DNA of 64,000 nt, taken from contig CM069449.1 in assembly GCA_035610835.1 (NCBI GenBank), positions 45,032,768 through 45,096,767 on the forward strand, written 5' to 3'. Shown here in pieces: positions 1 to 10,180 of this stretch (positions are counted from its first letter, which is position 1; each line of letters starts with the position of its first letter). Under the pieces are notes generated by a model. That model was not told where the DNA came from, did no database searches, and saw nothing but the letters and a program-made list of their open reading frames with translations. The position numbers and the translations under genes were made by a program. Origin of the DNA: Ophiura sarsii (lineage: Eukaryota > Echinodermata > Ophiuroidea > Amphilepidida > Ophiuridae).

Positions 1-46
1 CCACCCCACTTAGCATAATTTCACTAGCTGACGGCAAAAAACCACA

Positions 47-245
47 TTGGCGACCTTTTACGATTTTATTTTATTTTATTTTATTTTATTTTATTTTATT
101 TTATTTTATTTTATTTTATTTTATTTTATTTTATTTTATTTTATTTTATTTTATTTTATTTTATTTTATTTTATTTTATTTTATTTTATTTTATTTTATT
201 TTATTTTATTTTATTTTATTATTATTATTATTATTATTATTTTTT
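47..245. repeat. (TTTTA)n pentanucleotide microsatellite followed by (TTA)n
   Basis: The block consists of about 33 tandem copies of TTTTA, then ATT trinucleotides, and ends in a G run. The open frame across it is only the periodic repeat, not a gene. A C run follows at 281-303. Confidence 0.97.
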
Positions 246-303
246 TGGGGGGGGAGTACTAATTAAAAAACCTTGGCCGGCCCCCCCCCCCCCCCCCCCC
301 CCC

Positions 304-336
304 GTAAATTTTAATCCTGGATCCGCCACTGCTTAC
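304..336 (-). mobile_element. End of a hAT-type MITE (CAGTGGCGGATCCAG terminus)
   Basis: Read on the minus strand, the sequence CAGTGGCGGATCCAGGATT resembles the CAGTGGCGTA-type termini seen at 26577 and 40363 in this window. The partner terminus is not visible, because the homopolymer and pentanucleotide tract interrupts it. Assignment to hAT rests on the terminus alone. Confidence 0.4.
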
Positions 337-1170
337 ACTTCTGATTTGATGATAGCAGAGCAAAATAAATATATCAGTGTCTTGGGCAACAACAACAACA
401 GGGGTATGTGGCTTGTCAATTCTGTAGATATAATCTCGATTATAGCTCCTTTGTTCTTCTCTTCTCATTTTTTTCTGTCACATGATATATGGCCAATTAT
501 GTTGTGACAATTAAGTCTAGAAAAACCTTTCCAGCCATCCGCCGCATATGCTTATGATCTTTAGTTGATTATTCTTCCCCCATAGCCATCAAACCCTACA
601 GTAGAATCCTTGAATTTTGTTCGGACATACTTGGCATGTATACGTGGGCTTGATGGTTGCACCGTTCCTTTCATTTGATACCAAATACGACATACTTTGA
701 ACAACATTTGGGTCAATGACCCTCATGCCTCCCCCGAGTTTCAATGACCCCCTTTAAAAAACAATCTCCCCACCCCCTATCTGTCCTCACTTTGTTTTGG
801 TGAATAATGACACCCATACCTACTATTATCAGTTGAAATCGGCTTCTTTCTAAATTTTTTCCCAGATTAGCTATTAATATTGCTATATTTGGGTTACTAG
901 TACTCAACTTTGATCGATAGCGTGTCGCGAAACCTATTTGGTTGTGTGCTCCCTTTAAATGTTGGGATGGGGAGGAGACTAGCACACTGTCTTGCTTGTA
1001 ATAAATTCACTTGTGTGCGTAATAAAATTTAAAAAAACTTGCGTGCGTAAAATAAATCGCTTGTGTGTGTTACAAATTCAGCTGTGTGTACGTACAATTG
1101 CTTGTATGTGTATTGGCGGCGTTAGTACACCAAACTCTAGCATACATTTATGTTTACAATTCCTTTACAG

Positions 1171-1324
1171 CTTTATAAAAAGGAATTCAAAGAAGGCCGC
1201 CGGGAAATAGAATTAGTTATCACTGCTACTGAGCTGATGCATAAGGAAACTGTGTACTTTCATGTCAAAACTACTCCAGACCGACCAATTAGAGAAGCGG
1301 TTATTATGTCCATGTCAATCCCAG
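1171..1324 (+). CDS. Patatin-like phospholipase, internal exon (a)
   Basis: This is the first of four exons of a patatin-family lipid acyl hydrolase that lies on the + strand and begins left of the window. The acceptor is TTCCTTTACAG and the donor G|GTATTT, ending in phase 1. The 51 codons start LYKKEFKEGRREIEL and end in IREAVIMSMSIP. This matches the patatin segment after the nucleophile elbow, where a conserved T-D-L/T-E-L strand is followed by F..., TPD and A..SMSIPG. The glycine after SMSIP is split across the intron and completes exactly with the exon at 4253. The oxyanion GGGxRG loop and GxSxG serine must be on earlier exons that are not in this window. Members of the family cleave fatty acyl groups from membrane phospholipids; the substrate here is unknown. 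Confidence 0.85.
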
Positions 1325-1570
1325 GTATTTGAGTTATATTATATATAAGTTATATTATATACTATAAAAATTTAAAAACAATTATTGCTAAAAACGACGG
1401 GGCGTACCAACTCAGTCATCTTTACGACTCAGTGATCCAGAGTGCGTCATCATCAACTTCTGATGATGTCGTCAGCAAACAGTCTAGAAGCACTACTAGC
1501 TCTGGATCAAATGCAATCCACTGCAGAAGACAACACATCAGCTGTCGAAACCCGTGTGGAAAATAAGTAA

Positions 1571-2665
1571 GGGAGCAGTTCCATTTATACGCGATAAATT
1601 TATCGCGGCTGTACCGGGGCCTGATATGTTTTGGACCCGATGTTTTTCAAGTTGATACGCGCTAAAATAGACATCAGGCCCCGATAAAATAGACATCGGG
1701 GCCCGATACGAGGCCTCTGCCATACCCTGGGGTATGTTTAGCAAATAGAGCGGGACATGTTTGGCAAATACACGAGGATAATACAATTTACGTTAAACAT
1801 CCAAACCCCGCGCCAAGATGTCGCCACGGCGTTAATGGTTTTAGACTATGGGACGTTGGTCTGTATCTTTCACTCTTGTAGTCCCCCTCTGGGGAGAACA
1901 TGAAAGTATTACCATAAGGTGGCAAATATATCCCTAAACACAAATTCACCTGATCCCACGTTCGTAGGTTGCACGTTATGACCCTAGACCTCGATTTAGG
2001 GTCAAAGGTCACATGTGTTTCAATGTTAATTTTCGATATAACAACTTGTTGTTTTTTTAGTTTTGAAAACGTAGGAAATAGGATTCAAATTCAAGGAATA
2101 CTAGTGATAACGCTCCGAAATGAAATAGGTAAATAACTAATTCTAATCAAGTTGGTATCTCAATTGAAATGCATGGATAGCTTTTTAAAATTTTGTTTAT
2201 TCCATGGATTTCGAGATAAGTTAATGGCATGTAATTTTAAAAGTGAGATGTCTACAGCTTATTATTACCACAACTAATGTTTTTAGTACTAGTCACGTCA
2301 TAACTCATCACTTCAGAATTAAGATACGATCACGTTTCAACATAATACAATTGTAAAAACCTAGTCAGTTTACAAATGTAATTTTAAAGCTCCCAAAATA
2401 TAAATTTCATCAATAACATTATCTCTAAAAGCATGAAATGCTGAATTTGTACCTTACAACTAGAATAAATAACCCGAAGCTCTATTTACATACCGACCAC
2501 TTATCTTTCGTTATATTTAAACAAGCGGTGATACGCTACTCGATAAATAATCCTTTGCTACTCGCAACTGTACGCGCTAAAAATCTCATCGGGGCCTGAT
2601 AAAAAACTCATCGGGGCCCGGAACATTCTCGCAATTTTTTATCGCGTACAAATGGAACTGCTCCC
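1571..2665. mobile_element. 1.1-kb TIR element with TAA target duplication (PIF/Harbinger-like)
   Basis: The left terminus GGGAGCAGTTCCATTT is mirrored by AAATGGAACTGCTCCC at the right. TAA is duplicated at 1568-1570 and 2666-2668. Inside each end lie repeated GGGGCC(T/C)GAT motifs (1615-1715 and 2590-2625) and CGCGATAAA/TTTATCGCG. No transposase ORF is present, so it is non-autonomous. It sits within the patatin intron 1325-4252. A 3-bp TWA-type duplication is typical of PIF/Harbinger elements; the family call is an inference. Confidence 0.75.
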
Positions 2666-2880
2666 TAAGTTTCCTATTTCTAATTTTCTAACGAAAATGT
2701 TATCATGATTATTGTTGATGAATATTCATGATATTACAAAAAACATGTCTGAACATTTCGAGACTCTTATACGGTAAGGAATTGGAAATGAACACATTTT
2801 TTATTGATATGAAATGATAATTTTTCTTCTTCTAAATTGCACAATATTTCATCAAATTAGAATTACAATGTTCTAACATA

Positions 2881-3225
2881 GAGGGCATTGAGATACGTTA
2901 CTTTTGAAATCTAGATTTGGTAAGATTTTAAATGATATGTGACTTGGCCAAGTTTATACAATTCTAACGTGTTTAATTAAAGAGGGAGGGCGCCCTCAAT
3001 TTGTATGGAAATCAGGTTTTCACCCCTACTTAATTAGGCATACTAACTACCATCTGGGCGTTTTATCTTAATTCGCTGTCTATCAAGTAACATTTTACGA
3101 TTTGGTAATTTCGATGTAAATCACATCGAAACTATCAGCACCGCTCGCCACAGGTATTCCTTCATCAAGCGCCGTTATTCAACCATAAATTATTACATTT
3201 CAGGGTTCCTACATTAGGCCACTTT
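2881..3225 (-). mobile_element. Interspersed repeat, copy 1 (terminus GGGCATTGAGA)
   Basis: This stretch is the reverse complement of 17801-18145 through most of its length. Shared blocks include GGCATACTAACTACCA, ACGATTTGGTAATTT and CAGGGTTCCTAC. About 90 bp around 2900-2985 are present only here. Both copies lie in non-coding DNA. Confidence 0.7.
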
Positions 3226-4252
3226 CATGATTAGACCAAAACGAGTTGTCTTGCTTTTTTAAAGATTTTTTAATATATTTATTTTTATTTTTTGTTTTTA
3301 AAGATTTTAAATTTTTAAGATATTTCAAGATTTTTTTATATTTCTACATTATTTTTACATATCTTCCGGTTGATAAATGTGTGTAAAATCCAACGAAACC
3401 AAGAAAACCAAACAACAAGCTCGGGTTTGTACTCTACGCACGGCAAGAAACCAATCACAAAATTGTCCATGGCAAACTAACATGGTTTATAAATGTTAGA
3501 TATTAAAGGTCTTCACAAGAAAGAAAATGTAACTATAATAAAAACAAAATGTGTCGATCACATTGTCATGATCCGAGCGCTCGCGATCATTACAAAGCTT
3601 GAGCGTGTCCTTGCGTGCAGTGCGTTCCAAAACAGTCGCAACGCGACGTGGGGTCTTGTTGATTAGGGCCCGCGATTGGTCAATTACCTATTTTGTTTAC
3701 AAGTACGTCACATCTTTCCGGTTTTACTGCGCCCTTGCCATCGAGATTGACTCAATTGCGCTCGATACGCACCAGTTGCATGGGACGAGGAATCGTATAC
3801 GCTATGATCGACAAATTTTTTGTTTTTGCTTAATAGTAAATTAGGTTTTTAGTCCCATTCTCTTCATCGTTGTTTTTAATTCAGTATACACACTTTCAAG
3901 CAGTTTTTTGTTATTAGAATCGAGGGTGAATACTTTTTCATGGATGTGTACTTCAAGAACATATTCACCATTGGGTAGAAAATACAGCCAGTGTATGCGT
4001 TTTTTTATATCTTCACACATGTTGCCCGAAATATAAAACGGTTGATTTAGAATAATGATTTTTTATTTATTTTTAGGCTTGTGAGGTCAACAAAACCCCT
4101 TTTTGCCTTATTTACCTTATCTATCATTCTATTGAAACAAATAATTTTGTTCCAATGCCCCTTTAATGATTTCACTTCGAGTCTTTTAAAGGTTCCCGTG
4201 GAAAGATACATTTTTGTTATGCACTTATACTGTATGTTTGATTATTTATTAG

Positions 4253-4336
4253 GTATTCTTCGCCCTACTCTTGATGCGGATGCTGTTTTTGTCGATGGTG
4301 GCGTTTTCAACAACTACCCAATACACTGTTTCGATG
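4253..4336 (+). CDS. Patatin-like phospholipase, exon (b) with catalytic DGG motif
   Basis: This 84-bp exon has acceptor TTATTAG and donor GATG|GTAAGT. Joined in phase to 1171-1324 it reads GILRPTLDADAVFVDGG, then VFNNYPIHCFD. The D-G-G of VDGGVFNNYPI is the diagnostic second patatin motif, whose Asp forms the Ser-Asp catalytic dyad with the serine of GxSxG. NNYPI and the following FDG are also standard family residues. No key residue visible here is damaged, so the encoded domain is probably active if the upstream half is intact. Phase 1 in and phase 1 out agree with both neighbouring exons. Confidence 0.9.
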
Positions 4337-4359
4337 GTAAGTATCCGCTATAACTTTTA

Positions 4360-4706
4360 TTACATTTATCACCACCATCACCACCACCAATCCCACCACC
4401 CCAATATCACGACCAACACTACCACCACGAACACTATCACCACCACCACCAACACGACCAATACCATCACTAACACCACCAGCAACACGACCACACAACT
4501 TACACCAACACCAACATCAAAACCAAAACCAAAACCAAAACCACTAACAACACATGACCAACACCACGATCAACAACACCACCACCAACAATAACACCAC
4601 CAACACACCCAAAACCAACACCACCAACAACAACACCATTAACATCATCACCAACACCACCAACAACACGACCAACACAACCAACACCCCCAACAACACA
4701 CCCAAT
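4360..4706 (+). repeat. ACC/AAC-rich low-complexity array (left part)
   Basis: An imperfect CACCAC/AACACC array fills the intron after the DGG exon. It resumes at 5391-5690 after a transposon insertion. Open frames in it (poly-Thr/Asn or poly-His) are artefacts of the repeat. Confidence 0.95.
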
Positions 4707-4707
4707 A

Positions 4708-5388
4708 CACTATTAGAAAAAAGAGTGCTTCAGGGGTTCTTGGCTGTCCCGTATATGGAACCCTTTGTAGAACCTTTGAAGGTTCCATCAAGTTCCAAAA
4801 AGAACCTTTAAAGGTTCTAAAAGAACGAAAAATGCGTCTTTAGAACATTTAGGTTCCACACCACCAATTAAATTGCCATTAACTTACATGCATAAGAGAT
4901 CAAATTAAAGTCTGATTTTTCCGCTATCGAGCGACTGGTTTGTTCAAATCCTTGTTTTCTTTGAAGATATTGATGTCTTCCATCAAAAGAACACCCATTT
5001 TGGTGGGGTTGACCTTCATTTTTTTCCGCAACGGGACGTCGAATACTAGTACACTCTTCAAATTGCTGTCTGCTTGCTATATTCGGTGCATCTGTTCTAG
5101 AAGAGGTCAAAAGAGAAAAGTTGTGTCAAATCTTACTATTACAGAAAATACCAGGGTTATTTGGTTAAATATTAAGTTTATAGTCTACAAATCACAAATA
5201 ACACAAATTTCGTACATATTAAGAGCATTGTAAACCTTTTCTGTACGTTTAAATTAATGGTTATTTGGAGGTGTGGAATCTTTAAAGGTTCTCTACAGAA
5301 TAAAATAAAATTAAAAAAACCTTTAACCCGGAGGGTTCCATATACGGGACAGCCAAGAACCCCTGAAGCATCCTTTTTTTCAAGAGTG
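4708..5388. mobile_element. 681-bp Tc1/mariner-type MITE, TSD TA
   Basis: The left end (from CACTATTAGAAAAAAGAGTG) and the right end (to TTTCAAGAGTG) form inverted repeats of about 55 bp. The repeats include CAGGGGTTCTTGGCTGTCCC and its complement. TA flanks both ends (4706-4707 and 5389-5390). The interior shows no transposase. The element splits the ACC-rich array in two. Confidence 0.85.
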
Positions 5389-5390
5389 TA

Positions 5391-5690
5391 CCAACAACAA
5401 CACCACCACCAACACCACCACCAACACCACCACCAACACCACCACCACCACCACCACTAACAACAACAACACTACCACCACCAGAGCAACAGCAACTGCA
5501 GAACAACGAAAACAACAACAATTGAAAACAATAATAAAAGGACACCCAAAACAAAAACAAAACAGCAGCAACTACTACATCATCCATCTACAATAGCAAC
5601 TACACCAACACCAAAAACAATAATATCAACACAAACAGAAACATTAACACCAACAAATAACACCAACAAAACAATAACAGCAATATGTTT
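5391..5690 (+). repeat. ACC/AAC-rich low-complexity array (right part)
   Basis: This continues the 4360-4706 array on the other side of the TA-flanked MITE. It becomes ACAACA-rich towards the acceptor of the next patatin exon. Poly-His, poly-Gln or poly-Val frames through it are not genes. Confidence 0.93.
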
Positions 5691-5698
5691 TCTTGCAG

Positions 5699-5832
5699 GT
5701 TGGTTTCTCTCTCATGGCGAAGAAAACGATTTTATCAAAAAGCATATTGAGACCAGGAAAAAGGATAAGTACTTCTGGAGAGAATTCAGACGTTTTGAAG
5801 GACGCAACGATAAGACCATCGGACTTATTGTA
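5699..5832 (+). CDS. Patatin-like phospholipase, exon (c)
   Basis: This 134-bp exon has acceptor TGTTTTCTTGCAG and donor GTAGTAAGT (GT at 5833). Completing the split Gly from exon (b), it reads GWFLSHGEENDFIKKHIETR, then KKDKYFWREFRRFEGRNDKT and IGLIV. The FDGW(F/Y)LS junction and the RN-x-KT-x-G-L-I/L strand are typical of the part of patatins immediately after the DGG motif. The exon ends in phase 0 and joins 7015 without a break. The intron following it is about 1.2 kb. Confidence 0.85.
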
Positions 5833-6589
5833 GTAAGTTTACATCACAAAATCTCAGAGAAATGAAGAGTCAACTTAAAAGTACACCCACAAGTTTTGAT
5901 AAATTGTAAAGCTTTTTATCCCCGTTAAAATATAAGTATAAATCTAAACAAATATTTCGATAGAGAAAACTTATAGAATTATTTTGGAACCAAACTCACA
6001 GATGAAAGTTTCCCGAACTGTAAAACTACACTTTCATAAAAAAAAACCCACAACGACGGGATTAATATGATATCTCGCTTGCTGAAAAAAAATCGATAGA
6101 ACAATTTTCGTTATTACAAATACTGATCATGCTGATGGACTTGTCTTCGAAAACGCAGTTTCAACAGAATAAGATTTCAAGTTTTTAAGTTTTTTTATTT
6201 ATTATTATTATTATTATTTTATTTTTTTTCCATTCATTTTATTTTTCATTCATCTATATTCTATACATAGTTAAATAACATAATAATAATATTTATTTTA
6301 TTCACATTTTTATTCAGAAACATGTTTCTGTATCATTGAAAACATTCTGAAGAGCATCCGTGCGAAAATATGTTTGTGTGTTGAAACTTTGTTTTCTTTT
6401 TATTTCAATTATGTGTTGAAAATAATCTAATTATACAATATAAACTACTCAAAAAAAAGTTCAGATATTTAATCGCTAAATTGTCAAATATAAAGTCATA
6501 TTTTGTTTCACATCAATGAAAGGCTGATGTGTTCATCTTTCCAACAACACCTCATTCGTAGCAATTGCTTGGTTAAGTGCTTAGACATC

Positions 6590-6790
6590 TGCTTGTGAAT
6601 GTGTTCAAAATGTAATAAATTCACCACTATTTCGTGTACAAATGAACAACTCTTCAAGAGCTACACTGTAAAACACTGTTTAAAACTTTTAAACAACGCT
6701 AGTTGGCAATTGAAAACAAATTTCAGAACCTTTTTGACCAAATATATTTGGACACGAAATAGTGGTGAATTTGGCACAGTTTGAATGAGA
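6590..6790. mobile_element. Short inverted-repeat MITE
   Basis: The arms AAATTCACCACTATTTCGTGT (left, about 6615) and ACACGAAATAGTGGTGAATTT (right, about 6751) are complementary. A related single arm occurs at 10448-10470 (AATTCACAACTATTTCGTG). The element lies in the patatin intron, and its exact ends and target duplication are not resolved. Confidence 0.55.
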
Positions 6791-7014
6791 CCCTCCCATA
6801 TTCCCAAGCAGGTGGCTAACAAGTGATTGCTACAAACGAGGTATCGCTGGAAAGAGGAACACGTATGCTTTTCATTGATATTCATTTATCACGAACTGTT
6901 GAGCACTCTACGCATATATCACGAAATATGTGAACAATTCGCAATTGAAAAAAAAGTCAGAACTTTTTTGAGCAAAAACAAATTTCAGAACTTATTTGGC
7001 TCTGATATTTACAG

Positions 7015-7142
7015 TACAGTACTATGGAGGATGAGAAACTGAAAGATGAATTGGAGGATAGGAATAAGAAATATATCCGTGATATCCATGAAAATACACT
7101 AGGACTAGAGAAGACAACAGTGCCAGAAACTGAACTGAGAAG
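7015..7142 (+). CDS. Patatin-like phospholipase, exon (d)
   Basis: The acceptor is GATATTTACAG. Joined in phase 0 to exon (c) it reads GLIV-YSTMEDEKLKDELEDR and continues NKKYIRDIHENTLGLEKTTV before PETELRR. It is rich in charged, probably helical residues and lies C-terminal to the patatin fold. The donor AGAAG|GTATAAG would leave phase 2. If it is not used, the frame reads on seven codons to TGA at 7162-7164. I favour splicing because the donor is good, but the terminal-exon option stays open. The phase-0 candidate exons further right do not join directly to a phase-2 end. Confidence 0.72.
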
Positions 7143-7164
7143 GTATAAGCAATATTTAACTTGA

Positions 7165-7880
7165 TACTTGATTAATACTTATGGTCATTAAATTTGACTA
7201 CTTTGTTCAGCTTTCAAATGCATTTACGAAGAAGGCACATGTTGCAATGGCACGAGAAAAAAATAATACTAGGCTATAAAAATATGTATTATGCATGATT
7301 TTGTATGAATACCAATAACAATAATCACTGGTGAAACAATAACACTGTAACGATCATGGAATAGAGACCTTCCGTGGTTGGGATTAGCGGCCATCTTGAG
7401 GTAAAACACTAAACTCTCTTAACTTAACTCTTGGCTAAAATGCACATTATTATGTCAATATTTCAAGTATATTATACTATTTTATTCATCAGGTTTTATT
7501 GAATGAGGAGGGCTGTGGGTCCGAACCGTGTTGCAAACACTTTTGTGCTATGGGAGCTAATTAGATCTAAAATAGATCTTACCCTAATCTCTGACTACCC
7601 CAATCCGATGTTCATCGGAGGCCGACATACCTCGTAAAAGGACTGAAATGTGTATAATAGAAGTGTGCCTGTACTATTGTAAGAACTATATAAGTCATGT
7701 AATAAAAGTAACATTGATCTTTATGTAATAAAAGTAACATTGATCTTTATGTTATTTGTTCATGAACAAGGAAAAAAAGTTGGAACTAATTTACAATTAC
7801 TCGTAGAATCATTCATCATCATGTCATGTAAGTTCATTACAACATCAACATGAACAACACAATTACATCACAAAAAATAA
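7165..7880. other. No gene recognised
   Basis: This is AT-rich DNA without a convincing ORF. AATAAA-containing direct repeats GTAATAAAAGTAACATTGAT occur at about 7699 and 7726 and could serve as a polyadenylation region if the patatin gene ends at 7164. Confidence 0.4.
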
Positions 7881-7905
7881 CCCTAACCCTAACCAGATAA
7901 AGAAT

Positions 7906-9868
7906 CCTGTAATTTCTTTATTGGGTCTAAGAAACTACTAGGTTCTTTTCTCACTAGCCAAGTTTTATGTTACGATGCATCATCACAAAACCTGACTTTT
8001 CACATATTTGGGATTGTATTTGTAGGAATTACCCATGAAAATAATGGAACAGTCCAATTTTATTTTATCTTATTAACTTTATTTGTACAAATGAACAATA
8101 TTGATCTTGTTTGTAAGAAATAATTATTTTAACCGCAACATTCATTCAGTTGAGAGAACTAATTTACTAAATTAACGCCAAGTATGAAAATACTAAAATC
8201 TGTATTTTCAGAAAAGGCCCGAGTATATGGTGTGAATATATTAATAATGAACAAGTCTCCGTCGTTTTTATTTGTTGAATTGTTTCATCTATGTCTATTG
8301 GTGCTCTGAGGAAAACAACAATAAAAAAAAATCACTGGCAATTTTGCTATGCTATTGCAAACTTGACCTTCATTTTGCCTTTTCTCCATTTAATGAAAAC
8401 CCTGAAAATGCCATTATACCCCCCTCTAAAAATGGAACAATCCAATATCTTAAAAAAGAAATTATCATTGCTTTGTAAAGACAAAAGATGAATGTTCAAT
8501 GGAAAGCATTACTGAAATGATATTATAATGTTGTCAGTAATTGACACTAGTCTGAAAAATGTGAAAATTTACTTTTTTCACTTCTGAAAATGTACTTATA
8601 AGGGTCCTGGGGACCATTTTAAGGGGTGGTGGGGGGTCGAGTTTTCTGGGAGGGGGCAATGTCAGATTTGTCAATAGTGATTTTTTTGTGAATATTGGAC
8701 CAAACATGTTAAATCACCAAAATATGTTTGAAATTGGCTGACCCCCATCTGTACACATTTCCCCATAGTGCCCGACTTTCTCAGATATCTGCTTAAAAGT
8801 GTCGCAAAACACAATTTGCTATTCAAAAACACACCCTAAGGAATATAATGGAACAATCCAAGGGCACTCATTAACGTTTACATTTTAAAAGAAACAATAA
8901 ACAACAGGCAATAACAGGATCTTCACTTCCTATACTCAGTGTTGCCTTCACATTGAAAATGATTGACACGCCTACAAAAACATGCATTTTCATCTGATTT
9001 TTGAATATTCTAATGGTACCCCTGTGGCAAAAGTGGAATAATCCAACATCATTATACTTTTATAATATATTGCATACATTTTGCAATCAATAGCATGATA
9101 TTTCACTGAAGAAATAGTGAGTAATAGAGAGAAAAATACAACGATTTTACCATTGGTTTGACACAGGTGAATTTTACTAATGTTGAAAGTTGAGGTAATA
9201 AATGGTTGGGAGTTATTAAGAGTGTAAAAGTCTCCGTCGTTTTGAATGCATTTTATCAATCACCTTGGATGAGGCATTGTTCACAGCAAAGAACAATATT
9301 CTAACTCTGCTGGGATTGGTACAATGAAAGAGTAAAATATACCTAAATTTCATTTTTTTGAATTTTTGAAAAATATTAAAAATAGGCTCACCCCCTGTTC
9401 AGAAATGGAATATTCCAAATGATAACATTTTTTTTCTGCATGCATGATAAAGACAAAGGATGAAACATCCTATGCAGAAAAGATGAAGTTCGTAGATTCT
9501 CATCTTAGGTATGAAACCCTAGTCTAAATTTGACACAAAACTGTATTTTTCAGGTCTGAGAAGAGTGTTCAAGGGGACCATTCCAGGGGGGTTCGTATTT
9601 TCTGGGAGGGTGTATGCCAGAATTTTTAATAGTGATTTTTGTGAATATTGGACCAAACATGTTAAATCACCAAAATATAATTAAAATTGGCTGACCCCCA
9701 TCTGCACAGATTTTCCCATAGTGCCTGATTCTCTCAGAAAGTCCTTCTTAAATGAGTCCTTCAGTTGTTTTAATTTGTTACGTATTTGTAATATTTAATT
9801 AATAATAAAGAATCCCATAATTTCTTTATTGGGTCTAAGAAACTAGGTTCTTTTCTCACTAGCCACAC
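7906..9868. repeat. Divergent ~1-kb tandem repeat bracketed by ~50-bp direct repeats
   Basis: TTTCTTTATTGGGTCTAAG...CTCACTAGCCA occurs at about 7910-7957 and again at about 9818-9866. Between them two units align: blocks at 8600-8790 and 9570-9740 share GTGAATATTGGACCAAACAT, GTTAAATCACCAAAATAT and GGCTGACCCCCATCTG. AGTCTCCGTCGTTTT appears at 8253 and 9229. Short TGGAACA(A/G)TCCAA-type palindromes recur at 8045, 8430, 8847, 9032 and 9402. No coding frame conserved between the units was seen. Confidence 0.75.
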
Positions 9869-9892
9869 ATTGATATTTAAATTAGTCTTTGT

Positions 9893-10180
9893 CTACATTA
9901 TCACCCAACTAGTGCCCGTTCTAAATGTCTTCGTATTCTTGTCTTCCGCTTTAAATGAGTCCTTCAGTTGTTTTAATTTATTACGTATTTGTAAAACGGA
10001 TCGCGTGGCAAAACCAGCTTCATGAGCTGATCTTGCATGATTTCGTACATAATTTTCTTTTTCGTAGACTCGAGCTCTAACCCCGGGCTCTCCTCCTGAA
10101 GGTATGGATGGGTCTTGCCATATTTTTACTAGCACTCTAGTCTCCTCTTCTGTCCAATTTACGGTTCTTACTCTCGGCAT
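9893..10180 (-). CDS. Myb/SANT-like DNA-binding domain protein, probably transposon-derived
   Basis: The 95-residue frame starts at an ATG in good context (CCAAAATGCC). It begins MPRVRTVNWTEEETRVLVKI, and W-T-x-E-E-T is the first helix and conserved Trp of a Myb/SANT-like (trihelix) domain. The third-helix region RSVLQIRNKLKQLKDSF matches the usual T..Q...K...LK. pattern. Proteins of this kind occur as the second protein of PIF/Harbinger transposons and as domesticated MSANTD-type factors. The end (GTSWVIM, stop) is probably intronic read-through, since GTGATA after TGG could be a donor. It lies just outside the 7906-9868 repeat and may belong to the same mobile element. Whether it is expressed is unknown. 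Confidence 0.6.
   Translation of the reverse strand: MPRVRTVNWTEEETRVLVKIWQDPSIPSGGEPGVRARVYEKENYVRNHARSAHEAGFATRSVLQIRNKLKQLKDSFKAEDKNTKTFRTGTSWVIM

Noticed and set aside
47..262. 71-codon ORF in the TTTTA repeat
   Set aside because: The frame exists only because the pentanucleotide repeat lacks stops; there is no start context or domain.
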